From assembly GCF_003344865.1 (NCBI RefSeq), contig NZ_CP031165.1, positions 2,485,910-2,549,909 on the forward strand: a stretch of DNA of 64,000 bases. The letters run 5' to 3'. Below are positions 57,198-64,000 of the stretch, piece after piece (the stretch's first letter is position 1; every line of letters begins with the position of its first letter). The position numbers and the translations under genes were made by a program. Under the pieces are notes generated by a model that was given only the letters and a program-made list of their open reading frames with translations, had not been told where the DNA came from and searched no databases. Source of the DNA: Euzebya pacifica (lineage in GTDB: Bacteria > Actinomycetota > Nitriliruptoria > Euzebyales > Euzebyaceae).

Positions 57198-57231
57198 GTA
57201 CGGTTGGTCAGGACAGAACCGTACACCGTAC
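57198..57231. promoter_or_regulatory. Operator-like inverted repeat GTACGGTT-N11-AACCGTAC plus an extra half-site
   Basis: Arms 57198-57205 and 57217-57224 are exact inverted repeats. ACCGTAC is repeated once more at 57225-57231. It lies 18 nt upstream of the NAD(P)-binding gene start on the minus strand, that is, over its promoter. The GTAC-containing half-sites resemble HxlR-family operators. Confidence 0.55.
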
Positions 57232-57359
57232 GAACGCGGTCGTGCCAAGAGAATTCTTCGACTGGGTCACGCCGCCCCTGTCGATCTGTCCGATCCTGTT
57301 CGTGGTGATGGTGAGCGGCGGGGACGACCCGGCCGCTGGACCCACCACGAGGAGATGCC

Positions 57360-57737
57360 ATGCCGCACTACATGCTCAGCGTCCACATGGACCCCACCCA
57401 GGAGCGCCCACCCATGACCGAGGAGGACATGGCCGGCCACATGACGGCGCTCGAGGCGCTGGAGACCGACATGCACGACAAGGGCGCCTGGCTGTTCTCC
57501 GCGCGCATGCACGGCCCCGAGTCCGCCTCGGTGGTGCATCACCGCGACGGCACGCGGGCGGTCACCGACGGCCCCTACATCGAGACCAAGGAACACCTCG
57601 GCGGCTTCTACGTGATCACCGCCGCCGACCTCGACGAAGCGCTGGAGTGGGCCGACCGGACCAGCGCAACGGTCGGGATGCCGATCGAGGTGCGGCCGTT
57701 CGCCGGCTTCTCCGAGGAGCCCCACCGCACCCAGTGA
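57360..57737 (+). CDS. YCII/DGPF-domain protein
   Basis: A 125-residue YciI-like (YCII/DGPF) protein: HYMLSVHMDPTQERP at the start, HMTALEALETDMHDKGAWLF, and the DGPYIETKEHLGGFYVITAA signature. The strictly paired ECF42-type sigma gene follows with a GTGA overlap. In ECF42 systems the DGPF protein is the conserved partner; the mechanism differs from anti-sigma control. AGGAG precedes the ATG by 5 nt. Confidence 0.9.
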   Translation: MPHYMLSVHMDPTQERPPMTEEDMAGHMTALEALETDMHDKGAWLFSARMHGPESASVVHHRDGTRAVTDGPYIETKEHLGGFYVITAADLDEALEWADRTSATVGMPIEVRPFAGFSEEPHRTQ

Positions 57738-59047
57738 CCGTCCCGGACACCGAATGGGTGGGGCGGACCTTCCAGCAGGAGGCCGGACGGTCCCTTGCGG
57801 CCCTGGTCGCCGCCTTCGGGGACGTTGACCTCGCCGAGGACGCCATGCAGGAGGCGTTCGCGCGGGCCCTGGACCGCTGGCCGGAGGTCGGACTGCCGGC
57901 CAATCCGGGTGGGTGGATCACCACCACCGCCCGCCGCTGCGCCATCGACATCCTTCGTCGTGACCGGCGCGGCAGTGACCTCCTCGCCCGTGCCCACCCG
58001 GTCGACCTCATCGGTGGGCCGCCCGGCGGGGACCACGATCGCGGTCGAGGGGTCACCGCCAGCGACGACGGGCACCCATCACAGGAGGAGGTCGTGGTGG
58101 ACGAACGACTGCGGCTGCTCTTCATGTGCTGCCATCCCGCGCTGCCGCTCGACGGCCGGGTGGCCCTCACCCTGCGACTGCTCGGTGGCCTGTCGACCGC
58201 CGAGGTGGCACGGGCGTTCCTCGTCAGCGAGCCGACGATGGCGCAACGCCTGGTCAGGGCGAAGCACAAGATCGTGGCCGCGACGATCCCGTTCGCGATG
58301 CCGGCCGAAGCCGACCTCCCCGAGCGGCTCGACGCCGTCCTCGGTGTCGTCTACCTCATCCACAACGCCGGATCGAACGCCCCGGAGGACGGAAGTCGCC
58401 CCTCGCCGCGCCGTGAGGCCATGCGGCTCGCCCGCCTGCTCCACGAGCTGATGCCCGACGAGCCGGAGGTGACCGGGTTGCTCGCCCTCCTCCTGCTGGC
58501 CGACGCCCGGCAGCACGCACGCTGGGACGACGACGGCCGGCTGGTGCTCCTGCGCGACCAGGACCGATCCCGGTGGTCACCACGGCTGGTCGCGGAGGGA
58601 CAGGCGCTGGTCCGGTCGTGCCTGCGCCGCAACCGGCCCGGCCCGTATCAGGTGCAGGCCGCCATCAGCGCGGTGCACGCCGACGCGGTGAGGGTCGAGG
58701 ACACCGACTGGCCACAGGTCCTGGCGCTGTACGACCACCTGGCCGAGCTCGACCCCAGCCCGGTCGTGTCGCTGAACCGTGCCGTGGCCGTGGCAGAGGT
58801 CCACGGGGCGGCGTCGGCGCTGGCGCAGGTCGAGGCCCTGGGCGGGCTGGAGGGCTACCCGCCGTGGCACGTCACCCGCGGCGAGTTCCTGGCCCGTCTG
58901 GGCAACCCCGACGGCGCACGCGAGGCCCTCCGACGCGCGCTCGACCTCGCCTCGGACGACGGCACCCGCCGTCACCTGCAGCGCCGGCTCGCCGAGCTGG
59001 ACGGACCGCCCGCCACCGGGGGCGCTCAGACGGCGTCGACCTCGTAG
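57734..59047 (+). CDS. ECF42-type RNA polymerase sigma factor with C-terminal extension
   Basis: A 437-residue sigma-70 family protein. Sigma region 2 lies at ~10-80 (DVDLAEDAMQEAFARALDRW, GWITTTARRCAIDILRR), region 4 at ~130-190 (RVALTLRLLGGLSTAEVARA, VSEPTMAQRLVRAKHKI). A long C-terminal helical, TPR-like domain of ~230 residues follows (VYLIHNAGSNAPED, LLALLLLADARQHARWD, LALYDHLAELDPSPVVSLNR), which defines ECF42. In this group the extension is needed for activity and the neighbouring DGPF protein replaces an anti-sigma. It starts with GTG, overlapping the DGPF stop by 4 nt. Confidence 0.92.
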   Translation: MTVPDTEWVGRTFQQEAGRSLAALVAAFGDVDLAEDAMQEAFARALDRWPEVGLPANPGGWITTTARRCAIDILRRDRRGSDLLARAHPVDLIGGPPGGDHDRGRGVTASDDGHPSQEEVVVDERLRLLFMCCHPALPLDGRVALTLRLLGGLSTAEVARAFLVSEPTMAQRLVRAKHKIVAATIPFAMPAEADLPERLDAVLGVVYLIHNAGSNAPEDGSRPSPRREAMRLARLLHELMPDEPEVTGLLALLLLADARQHARWDDDGRLVLLRDQDRSRWSPRLVAEGQALVRSCLRRNRPGPYQVQAAISAVHADAVRVEDTDWPQVLALYDHLAELDPSPVVSLNRAVAVAEVHGAASALAQVEALGGLEGYPPWHVTRGEFLARLGNPDGAREALRRALDLASDDGTRRHLQRRLAELDGPPATGGAQTASTS

Positions 59048-59838
59048 GTCCAAACCCGGAAGTTGGTCAGCTCGTGGGGGCCGAAGCTGGAGATCAGCGC
59101 CACGTCTGCCGCATCACGGCCCCGTGAGACCACGATCCGGCCGATCCGGGGGCTGTTGTTGCGCGGATCGAAGGTGCACCACCCCTGGTCGAGGTACACC
59201 TCGATCCAGGCGCTGAAGTCCATCGGATCCAGGACGGGCGGCAGGCCGATGTCGCTGATGTGGCCGTTGACGTAGCGGGTGGGGATGTTGAGCGCACGGC
59301 ACAGGGCGACCGCCAGGTGCGCGAAGTCACGGCACACCCCCACCCCCTCCTCGAACGTCTCCTGTGCCGTCCGGGTTGCCCGGGCCTCGCCGTAGTCGAA
59401 CCGGACGTGCTGGTGCACGAAGTCGCAGATCGCCTGGACCCGCGACCAGCCCGGCGCCAGGTGGCCGAACATGTCCCACGCCGTCTGGCTCAGCAGGTCG
59501 GTCTCGCAGTACCGGCTGCCCTGCAGGTAGACCAGCGTCTCCGACGGCAGGTCGGGGACGGCGACCTCCCTGGCCGCGGGGTAGGCGACGTCGAAGAGCC
59601 CGTCGACCGACACCGTCGCGTCACCCCACAACGAGAACGCCCCAGCCGGTGCGACGAGGCGACGGGCCCGGTTGCCGTGCAGGTCGATGTGGGTGGAGCT
59701 GGGCACGGCGGGCGTGGTGAAGAACGACTCCGGCGCGCGCAGGTCACGCATCAGGTCGGGATGCACCGACAGCAGGCAGATCAGCGGCGTCGGGGCCTCG
59801 CAGGTGATCCCGATCTCGTAGCCGTAGCGAACCAACAT
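59026..59838 (-). CDS. Transglutaminase-like cysteine peptidase-fold protein
   Basis: A 270-residue protein. The N-terminal domain (~1-125, YGYEIGITCEAPTPLICLLS) is followed by a transglutaminase-like core with catalytic triad candidates: Cys in EEGVGVCRDFAHLAVALCR, His in RYVNGHISDIG or the following SAWIEVYLDQGW region, and Asp in WCTFDPRNN. It resembles bacterial proteins often coded beside circularly permuted ATP-grasp and alpha-E genes, which are absent here. The reaction is unknown (peptide hydrolysis or crosslinking). It converges with the ECF42 gene (22-nt overlap). REP-like repeats lie upstream of the ATG at 59838. Confidence 0.85.
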   Translation of the reverse strand: MLVRYGYEIGITCEAPTPLICLLSVHPDLMRDLRAPESFFTTPAVPSSTHIDLHGNRARRLVAPAGAFSLWGDATVSVDGLFDVAYPAAREVAVPDLPSETLVYLQGSRYCETDLLSQTAWDMFGHLAPGWSRVQAICDFVHQHVRFDYGEARATRTAQETFEEGVGVCRDFAHLAVALCRALNIPTRYVNGHISDIGLPPVLDPMDFSAWIEVYLDQGWCTFDPRNNSPRIGRIVVSRGRDAADVALISSFGPHELTNFRVWTYEVDAV

Positions 59839-59947
59839 CGGGTGCCCATCAAGCCGTGGTGCCGGATGCGGTTGCGTCCGACACCACCATCCTCGCAGCT
59901 TCGGGGGAGGTGCTGACGAGTCGTTGATACGGAGTAGCCGATGGGCG

Positions 59948-60210
59948 GATCGTGCCGGTACCCACGCAACGGTTGGGCCCCGATCGCGCCGGTGGCCACC
60001 CGGTTCGGCCGGGCGGATCGTGCCGGTACCCACGTAGGGGTGGGTTGGGCCCCGATCGCGCCGGTGGCCACCGGGGCCGGGCGGCGGCGGATCGCGCCGA
60101 TCATCGGCCCACGGCGACGCAGGCCCCGATCGCGCCGGTGGCCTTTCGGGTCGGCCGAGCGGATCGCGCCGGTGGCCACCCCGACCGGCCACCCCGATCG
60201 CGCCGACCGG
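59948..60210. repeat. Cluster of eight REP-like repeats (34-38 bp period)
   Basis: Copies of GATCG(C/T)GCCGGT(G/A)(G/C)CCAC start near 59948, 59982, 60016, 60054, 60090 (degenerate), 60128, 60162 and 60196 (degenerate). The spacing is 34, 34, 38, 36, 38, 34 and 34 bp. Copies 1 and 3 share one variant (GATCGTGCCGGTACCCAC), and the others mostly have GATCGCGCCGGTGGCCAC. Flanks GGCCCC or GGGCGG alternate. The unit is partly palindromic. Most of the 383-bp gap between the transglutaminase-like gene and the VOC gene consists of it. No spacer uniqueness or cas genes, so it is not CRISPR. Confidence 0.8.
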
Positions 60211-60221
60211 GGGAGGGTGGG

Positions 60222-60641
60222 TCAGGCCTGCTCGGCGGGGGTGGTCTGCTCGATGCGGACCATGTTGCCGGCGGGGTCGCGGAAGGCGCAGTCGCGGGGT
60301 CCCCAAGGCTGCTCGGTCGGCTCCTGCATGACCTCGGCGCCCGACGCCTCTGCGGCTTCGAACACCTTGTCGAGGTCGTCGGTACGGAACACGACCATGC
60401 CGAACACCCCCTTGGTGACCAGCTCGGCGATGGTGTCGCCGTCGGCCTCCGAGCGGCCGCCGTAGGGGTCGGACAGGACGATGTCGGTCCCGGGTTGGTC
60501 GGGGATGCCCAGCGTCACCCAGCGGTGGCCGCCGGAGCTGACGTCGTTGCGGACCTCCAGGCCCAGGGCATCGCGGTAGAAGCCGAGCGCGGCCTCGTGG
60601 TCGGTGACGGTGACGTGGCAGTAGCGAAGTGCGAGAGTCAT
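60222..60641 (-). CDS. VOC-family (glyoxalase/bleomycin resistance fold) protein
   Basis: A 139-residue VOC protein: YCHVTVTDHEAALGFYRDAL at the start, a central TLGIPDQPGTDIVLSDPYGG, and WGPRDCAFRDPAGNMVRIEQ at the end. These supply the His and Glu metal-ligand positions. The fold covers dioxygenases, glyoxalases and binding proteins; the substrate is unknown. It lies 10 nt downstream of an AraC-type regulator on the same strand, a frequent pairing. Its own TAGCGT hexamer 7 nt before the ATG overlaps the regulator's TAG stop codon. Confidence 0.88.
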   Translation of the reverse strand: MTLALRYCHVTVTDHEAALGFYRDALGLEVRNDVSSGGHRWVTLGIPDQPGTDIVLSDPYGGRSEADGDTIAELVTKGVFGMVVFRTDDLDKVFEAAEASGAEVMQEPTEQPWGPRDCAFRDPAGNMVRIEQTTPAEQA

Positions 60642-60648
60642 GCGCTGC

Positions 60649-60654
60649 ACGCTA
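60649..60654 (-). promoter_or_regulatory. -10 element of the VOC gene, overlapping the upstream stop codon
   Basis: TAGCGT on the minus strand, 7 nt before the ATG at 60641. Its first three bases are the TAG stop codon of the AraC-type gene (60652-60654). Confidence 0.5.
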
Positions 60655-61101
60655 GTGAGCGGAAATCCCCGACGCTTCTCCGATCCTGCTCGACCGGCGA
60701 CCAGGGGATCGTGGTGGTCGGGTGTTGGCCTTGGCGACACAGGTCGGCATCGCCTTCTCGGCGGGGTGCTCCTGTGCGCGGTACTCGCTCGGTGACATCC
60801 CCACGACCTCGGTGAACCGGCTGCTGAACGACCCCAGGGACGAGCAGCCGACCGCCATGCAGGCGTCGGTCACGCTGGTTCCGGCCCGCAGCAGGGTCAT
60901 GGCCCGCTCGATGCGCCGGGTCATCAGGTAGGCGTAGGGCGTCTCGCCGTACACCGCCCGGAACCGGCGGGAGAAGTGAGAGGGGGACATCAGCGCCCGC
61001 CGGGCGACCGCCGCCACGTCCAGCGGCCGGTCGTACTCCCGGTCCATGAAGTCACGGGCCCGTCTGAGGTTGGCCAGGTCAGCCAGCGTCTCGGGTTGCA
61101 T
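60652..61101 (-). CDS. Small AraC-family regulator
   Basis: A 149-residue protein consisting mostly of the double helix-turn-helix of AraC regulators (~10-110): RPLDVAAVARRALMSPSHFS, RRFRAVYGETPYAYLMTRR, VTDACMAVGCSSLGSFSSRF and VGMSPSEYRA. There is no ligand-binding domain, so sensing would rely on a partner; the VOC gene directly downstream is the obvious candidate and target. The C-terminal ~35 residues are basic and low-complexity. The ATG at 61101 has TAGCCT 7 nt upstream. Confidence 0.9.
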   Translation of the reverse strand: MQPETLADLANLRRARDFMDREYDRPLDVAAVARRALMSPSHFSRRFRAVYGETPYAYLMTRRIERAMTLLRAGTSVTDACMAVGCSSLGSFSSRFTEVVGMSPSEYRAQEHPAEKAMPTCVAKANTRPPRSPGRRSSRIGEASGISAH

Positions 61102-61108
61102 GGCCCCG

Positions 61109-61114
61109 AGGCTA
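61109..61114 (-). promoter_or_regulatory. -10 element, probable leaderless promoter of the AraC-type gene
   Basis: TAGCCT on the minus strand, 7 nt (CGGGGCC), then the ATG at 61101. Confidence 0.55.
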
Positions 61115-61137
61115 GACGTCCGGGACCGCATGCAACG

Positions 61138-62109
61138 TCACACCTCGATGACAACCTTTCCCCGTGCATGGCCCAGTCGGAGGTAGCGCAGGGCGTCGGG
61201 GACGTCGGCGAACGGCACCACACGGTCGATCACCGGTGACACGGCCCCGTCGGCCACCAACCCGATCACCGCCGCCAGGTCGGCCGCGTTCGGCTTCCAG
61301 CCCACCACGCCGATGGTCCGGCGCTGCAGGTGGTTGGCCAGCACGCCGAGCAGGACGTGGGTGGCGGGGCCGAGCAGCTTCCCGCCGCCCCCGCCGACCA
61401 GCACGAGGCGGCCGTCGGGGACCAGCGTCCGCAGGAACCGCCGCAGGGGATGGGTCCCCTTGGTGTCGATGAGGACGTCGTACGCCGTTCGTTCCTCGGT
61501 GAAGTCCGTCACTGTGTAGTCGACCACGGCAGCGGCGCCGAGCGAGCGGACCAGCTCGGCGTTGCCGCCGCTGCAGACCCCGGTGACGGTCGCGCCCGCG
61601 GCCACGGCCAGCTGCACCGCGAACGTGCCCACCCCACCGGACGCGCCGTTGACGAGCACCCGGTCGCCCGCACCGACCCGGCCGACGGCATGCACCGCCT
61701 TCCACGCCGTCTGCCCGGCCATCGGCACAGCTGCCGCCTGGATGTCGGTGACGCCGTCGGGCACGACGACCAGCCGGTCAGCCGACGCCACCGCCCGCTG
61801 CGCGCAGGCGCCGAGCTCGACCTCGCCGAGGACGCGGTCGCCCACGGCCAGGTCGGTCACCCCGTCACCGAGGGCGACGACCTCGCCGGTCAGGTCGGCG
61901 CCGAGGATCGCCCCGGCCCGAGGACGCCGCAGCCCGAGCGACACGCGAGCCACCAGCGGGTCGGACCCGAGGATCCGCCAGTCGTAGGGGTTCAGCGCCG
62001 CCGCCCGGATGTCCACCAGCACCTCGCCGGGGCCCGGGGCGGGGTCGGGCACGTCCTCCAGGCGCAGCACGTCGGGGCTGCCGTAGCGGTCGAACGTCCA
62101 GGCCTTCAC
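61138..62109 (-). CDS. Zinc-independent alcohol dehydrogenase/quinone reductase-like protein
   Basis: A 323-residue medium-chain dehydrogenase/reductase. The N-terminal GroES-like domain (MKAWTFDRYGSPDVLRLEDV, AAALNPYDWRILGSD, ILGADLTGEVVALG) is followed by the NADPH-binding VLVNGASGGVGTFAVQLAV (~150-168). It lacks the structural-zinc cysteine cluster and is closest to quinone oxidoreductases (QOR). It starts with GTG after AGGAG, and GTG overlaps the stop of the MMPL transporter gene (GTGA), so both belong to one operon. Confidence 0.88.
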   Translation of the reverse strand: MKAWTFDRYGSPDVLRLEDVPDPAPGPGEVLVDIRAAALNPYDWRILGSDPLVARVSLGLRRPRAGAILGADLTGEVVALGDGVTDLAVGDRVLGEVELGACAQRAVASADRLVVVPDGVTDIQAAAVPMAGQTAWKAVHAVGRVGAGDRVLVNGASGGVGTFAVQLAVAAGATVTGVCSGGNAELVRSLGAAAVVDYTVTDFTEERTAYDVLIDTKGTHPLRRFLRTLVPDGRLVLVGGGGGKLLGPATHVLLGVLANHLQRRTIGVVGWKPNAADLAAVIGLVADGAVSPVIDRVVPFADVPDALRYLRLGHARGKVVIEV

Positions 62110-64000
62110 GAGATCTCCTCCAGCGAGCGCGGGCGGGTGGTCACGTCGATGACGGGAACCGCTGGGGCGGATGCGACCGCGTGGTCGAGGTCGACGTGGG
62201 GCAGCAGACGATCCAGCCAGCCGGGCAGCCACCAGTTGGCGCGGCCCATCAGCGCCATCGTCGCAGGCACGATCACCATCCGGACGATCGTGGCGTCGAG
62301 GACGATCGCCGTCGACAACCCGAGCCCCATCATCTTCACCAACGGCGAGGTGTTGCCGACGAAGCTGCCGAACACCGCCATCATGATCAGGGCGGCCGAG
62401 GTGATGACGCGGCCGGTACCGGCCATGCCCCGGGCGACGGACTCGGCGTTGTCGCCTGTCACCGCGTACTCCTCGCGGATGCGCGAGAGGAGGAAGACCT
62501 CGTAGTCCATGGACAGGCCGAACAGCACGGCGAAGAAGATGGTCGGCATGGGCGAGGCGATCAGGTAGGTGCCGTCCAGTCCGAACAGGCCACCGAACCA
62601 GCCCCACTGGAACACCGCGACGACGACGCCGTAGGCCCCGCCGATGGACAGCAGGTTCATCACCGCCGCCTTCAGCGGGACGGCGACGGAGCGGAACACG
62701 ACCATCAGCAGCAGGAACGATGCGGCAAGGATGGCGGCGACGAACACCGGCAGCGTGTCAGTCAGCTGGGTGGTCAGGTCGTCGGTCATCGCGGTCAGCC
62801 CGGCTACGTACAGCCCGTCGGGCGCGACAGCCCGGACGCGCTGCAACGTCGCCGACGTCGCGGGGTCCGCGGCGTCAGTGGCGGGTACGACCGGCACCAC
62901 GACCGCGTCGCCGCCCGGCGACGTCACGGGTTGCCCGACCATCACCACGCCGGGGTCGGCCCGTACCGCGGCCACGATCGTGGGTACGTCCTCGGCGGCC
63001 AGGCCGGTGTCGACCAGGTCCAGCACGAGCAACAACGGCGCGTTCGACCCCGGGCCGAAGCCCTCGGCCAGCAGGTCGTGGGCACGGCGATGGGTGGTCT
63101 CCACCGAGTCGTCCCCGGCGTCGGGGAAGCCGGTCTCCATGCGGATCGCCGGGGCCGCGAGCAGCACCAGCAGGGCCGTCGCGGCCAGCAGCCACGGCCA
63201 CGGGCGGCCGGAGACGCGATGCGCGAACTGCCACCAGCGGGTGTCCTCGCTCGGCACCGGCGCGCGGCCGCGCCCGATCAGGCGACCAGCGTCGATGCGG
63301 TCGCCGAGCAGCGTGAGGATGGCCGGCAGCAACGTCAGGGCGCTGGCGACGGCGAACAGCACCACGAGGGAGGTGGCCAAGCCGATCGATCCGAGGAACC
63401 CGAGGCCGGTCAGGACCAGGGCCGCCATGGCCACCACGACAGTCCCGCCGGCGAAGACCACCGCCGACCCGGAGGAGCCCATCGCGAGGGACAGCGCCTG
63501 TTCGTTGGGCAGCCCGGCGGTGCGGTGCTCGCGGTACCGGGCGACGACGAACAGGGCGTAGTCGATGCCGACCCCGAGGCCGATCATCGCGCCGATGGTT
63601 GGCGCGGAGGTGGAGGTGTCCATGACCGCGGCGAGCAGGGTGATCCCCCCGAGGCCGGCGGCCACGGCGGTCAGCGCGAGGGCGATCGGCACCAACGCTG
63701 CGACGACGGTGCCGAACGCGATGACGAGGATGACGAGGGCCGCCACCAACCCGATGGCCTCCGCGCCCGACGTCTCGGTCTCGGCGTTGATGAAGATCGC
63801 GTCACCACCGAGCTCTGCGGCGAGATCGGCGCTCCGGGCCGGTCCCACGGCTGCGTCGAGGGCGGCGAGCGGCGCCGGTCCGAGGTCCACCGACGGCGTG
63901 TCGAAGGCGATGGTGGCGAACCCGATCCGGCTGTCGTCCGACACGGTGCCGTCGACGAACGGATCGGAGACCGCGACCACGTGGTCGACGGCACGGATCC
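62106..64000 (-). CDS. MMPL/RND-type transporter, 5' end outside the window
   Basis: The C-terminal ~631 residues of an MMPL-family membrane transporter; the frame is open to the right edge. Two homologous membrane halves are seen, each with the family's GxxxDY element: GLGVGIDYALFVVARYREH and LFGLSMDYEVFLLSRIREEY. A periplasmic-type loop lies between (about 62770-63130). MMPL proteins in actinobacteria export lipids, siderophores or small molecules by proton antiport. The following quinone-reductase-like gene is translationally coupled. The substrate is unknown. Confidence 0.9.
   Translation of the reverse strand, partial: IRAVDHVVAVSDPFVDGTVSDDSRIGFATIAFDTPSVDLGPAPLAALDAAVGPARSADLAAELGGDAIFINAETETSGAEAIGLVAALVILVIAFGTVVAALVPIALALTAVAAGLGGITLLAAVMDTSTSAPTIGAMIGLGVGIDYALFVVARYREHRTAGLPNEQALSLAMGSSGSAVVFAGGTVVVAMAALVLTGLGFLGSIGLATSLVVLFAVASALTLLPAILTLLGDRIDAGRLIGRGRAPVPSEDTRWWQFAHRVSGRPWPWLLAATALLVLLAAPAIRMETGFPDAGDDSVETTHRRAHDLLAEGFGPGSNAPLLLVLDLVDTGLAAEDVPTIVAAVRADPGVVMVGQPVTSPGGDAVVVPVVPATDAADPATSATLQRVRAVAPDGLYVAGLTAMTDDLTTQLTDTLPVFVAAILAASFLLLMVVFRSVAVPLKAAVMNLLSIGGAYGVVVAVFQWGWFGGLFGLDGTYLIASPMPTIFFAVLFGLSMDYEVFLLSRIREEYAVTGDNAESVARGMAGTGRVITSAALIMMAVFGSFVGNTSPLVKMMGLGLSTAIVLDATIVRMVIVPATMALMGRANWWLPGWLDRLLPHVDLDHAVASAPAVPVIDVTTRPRSLEEIS

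Noticed and set aside
59940-60215. CRISPR array
   Set aside because: The repeat units are imperfect, the intervening bases are themselves related, the period of 34-38 bp is too short for a repeat plus a unique spacer of usual size, and no cas genes are present.

Overview
The window is uniformly high-GC, densely packed DNA of an actinobacterium. Pointers to this are third-position G/C codons throughout, many GTG starts, 4-nt GTGA/ATGA gene overlaps, an ECF sigma/RskA pair, a DUF1707 protein, an actinobacterial ATP-dependent ligase, and at least five secreted proteins carrying cell-wall-binding (CWB2) repeats. My best guess is a deep-branching lineage such as the Nitriliruptoria (Euzebya-like). 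That is an inference from gene content, because the window contains no rRNA or other marker that fixes the taxonomy.

Layout. 1-1.7 kb: the 3' end of a CWB2 surface protein and a DUF1707 membrane protein. 1.9-8.6 kb (minus strand): two tandem-fasciclin lipoproteins flank a D-amino-acid-type pair (a DUF1611 gene broken by a frameshift exactly inside a perfect 22-bp inverted repeat, and an alanine/ornithine racemase-family enzyme). A membrane-anchored sulfite-oxidase-type molybdoenzyme follows. 8.6-12.4 kb: a phosphotransferase, a receptor-type Ser/Thr kinase and RNase Z. 12.4-17.6 kb: cell-surface genes, namely a CWB2-M15 peptidase, a YczE-type membrane protein, an M15 lipoprotein, and a matrixin-like protease with CWB2-like repeats. 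17.7-28.4 kb: an M20 peptidase, an MFS exporter, rhodanese, DNA ligase with uracil-DNA glycosylase, the ECF sigma/RskA pair, HrpB helicase and a polytopic membrane protein. 28.5-36.4 kb: a peptidoglycan amidase diverging from a YpfJ-type metallopeptidase, a 1015-residue cysteine-free coiled-coil protein of unknown role, an SGNH hydrolase, a ferredoxin-NADP reductase and an ACT-domain protein. 36.4-46.8 kb: a CWB2 phosphodiester glycosidase; a tightly overlapping operon (WS/DGAT-like protein with a degenerate active site, XdhC, MiaE-like, 5-formyl-THF cyclo-ligase-like, OtsB); and on the other strand an unknown secreted protein, OtsA, a lipoate ligase-like protein and DUF3467. 46.9-51.5 kb: a 1546-residue metzincin/propeller/CWB2 exoprotein.

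51.6-64 kb looks accessory. A tRNA-Val(TAC) is followed by visibly lower-GC DNA with a twice-frameshifted gene and a DUF4258/YgiT-type toxin-antitoxin pair. After it come an MFS/MmyB-type regulator pair, redox enzymes, a YCII/ECF42 sigma pair, a transglutaminase-like protein, a cluster of eight REP-like repeats, an AraC/VOC pair, a quinone-reductase-like enzyme and an MMPL transporter cut by the right edge.

Two themes run through the window. First, many monocistronic or first genes have a TANNNT hexamer 6-8 nt before the start codon and no Shine-Dalgarno sequence, the signature of leaderless transcription; genes with a recognisable RBS lie inside operons or have a leader. Second, much of the coding capacity goes to the cell envelope: CWB2 anchoring, peptidoglycan hydrolases, fasciclins, metalloproteases and trehalose synthesis. 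The fasciclin lipoproteins and the molybdoenzyme lack the TANNNT signal and may be targets of the ECF sigma/RskA pair, as fasciclin genes are in mycobacteria; this is a hypothesis.
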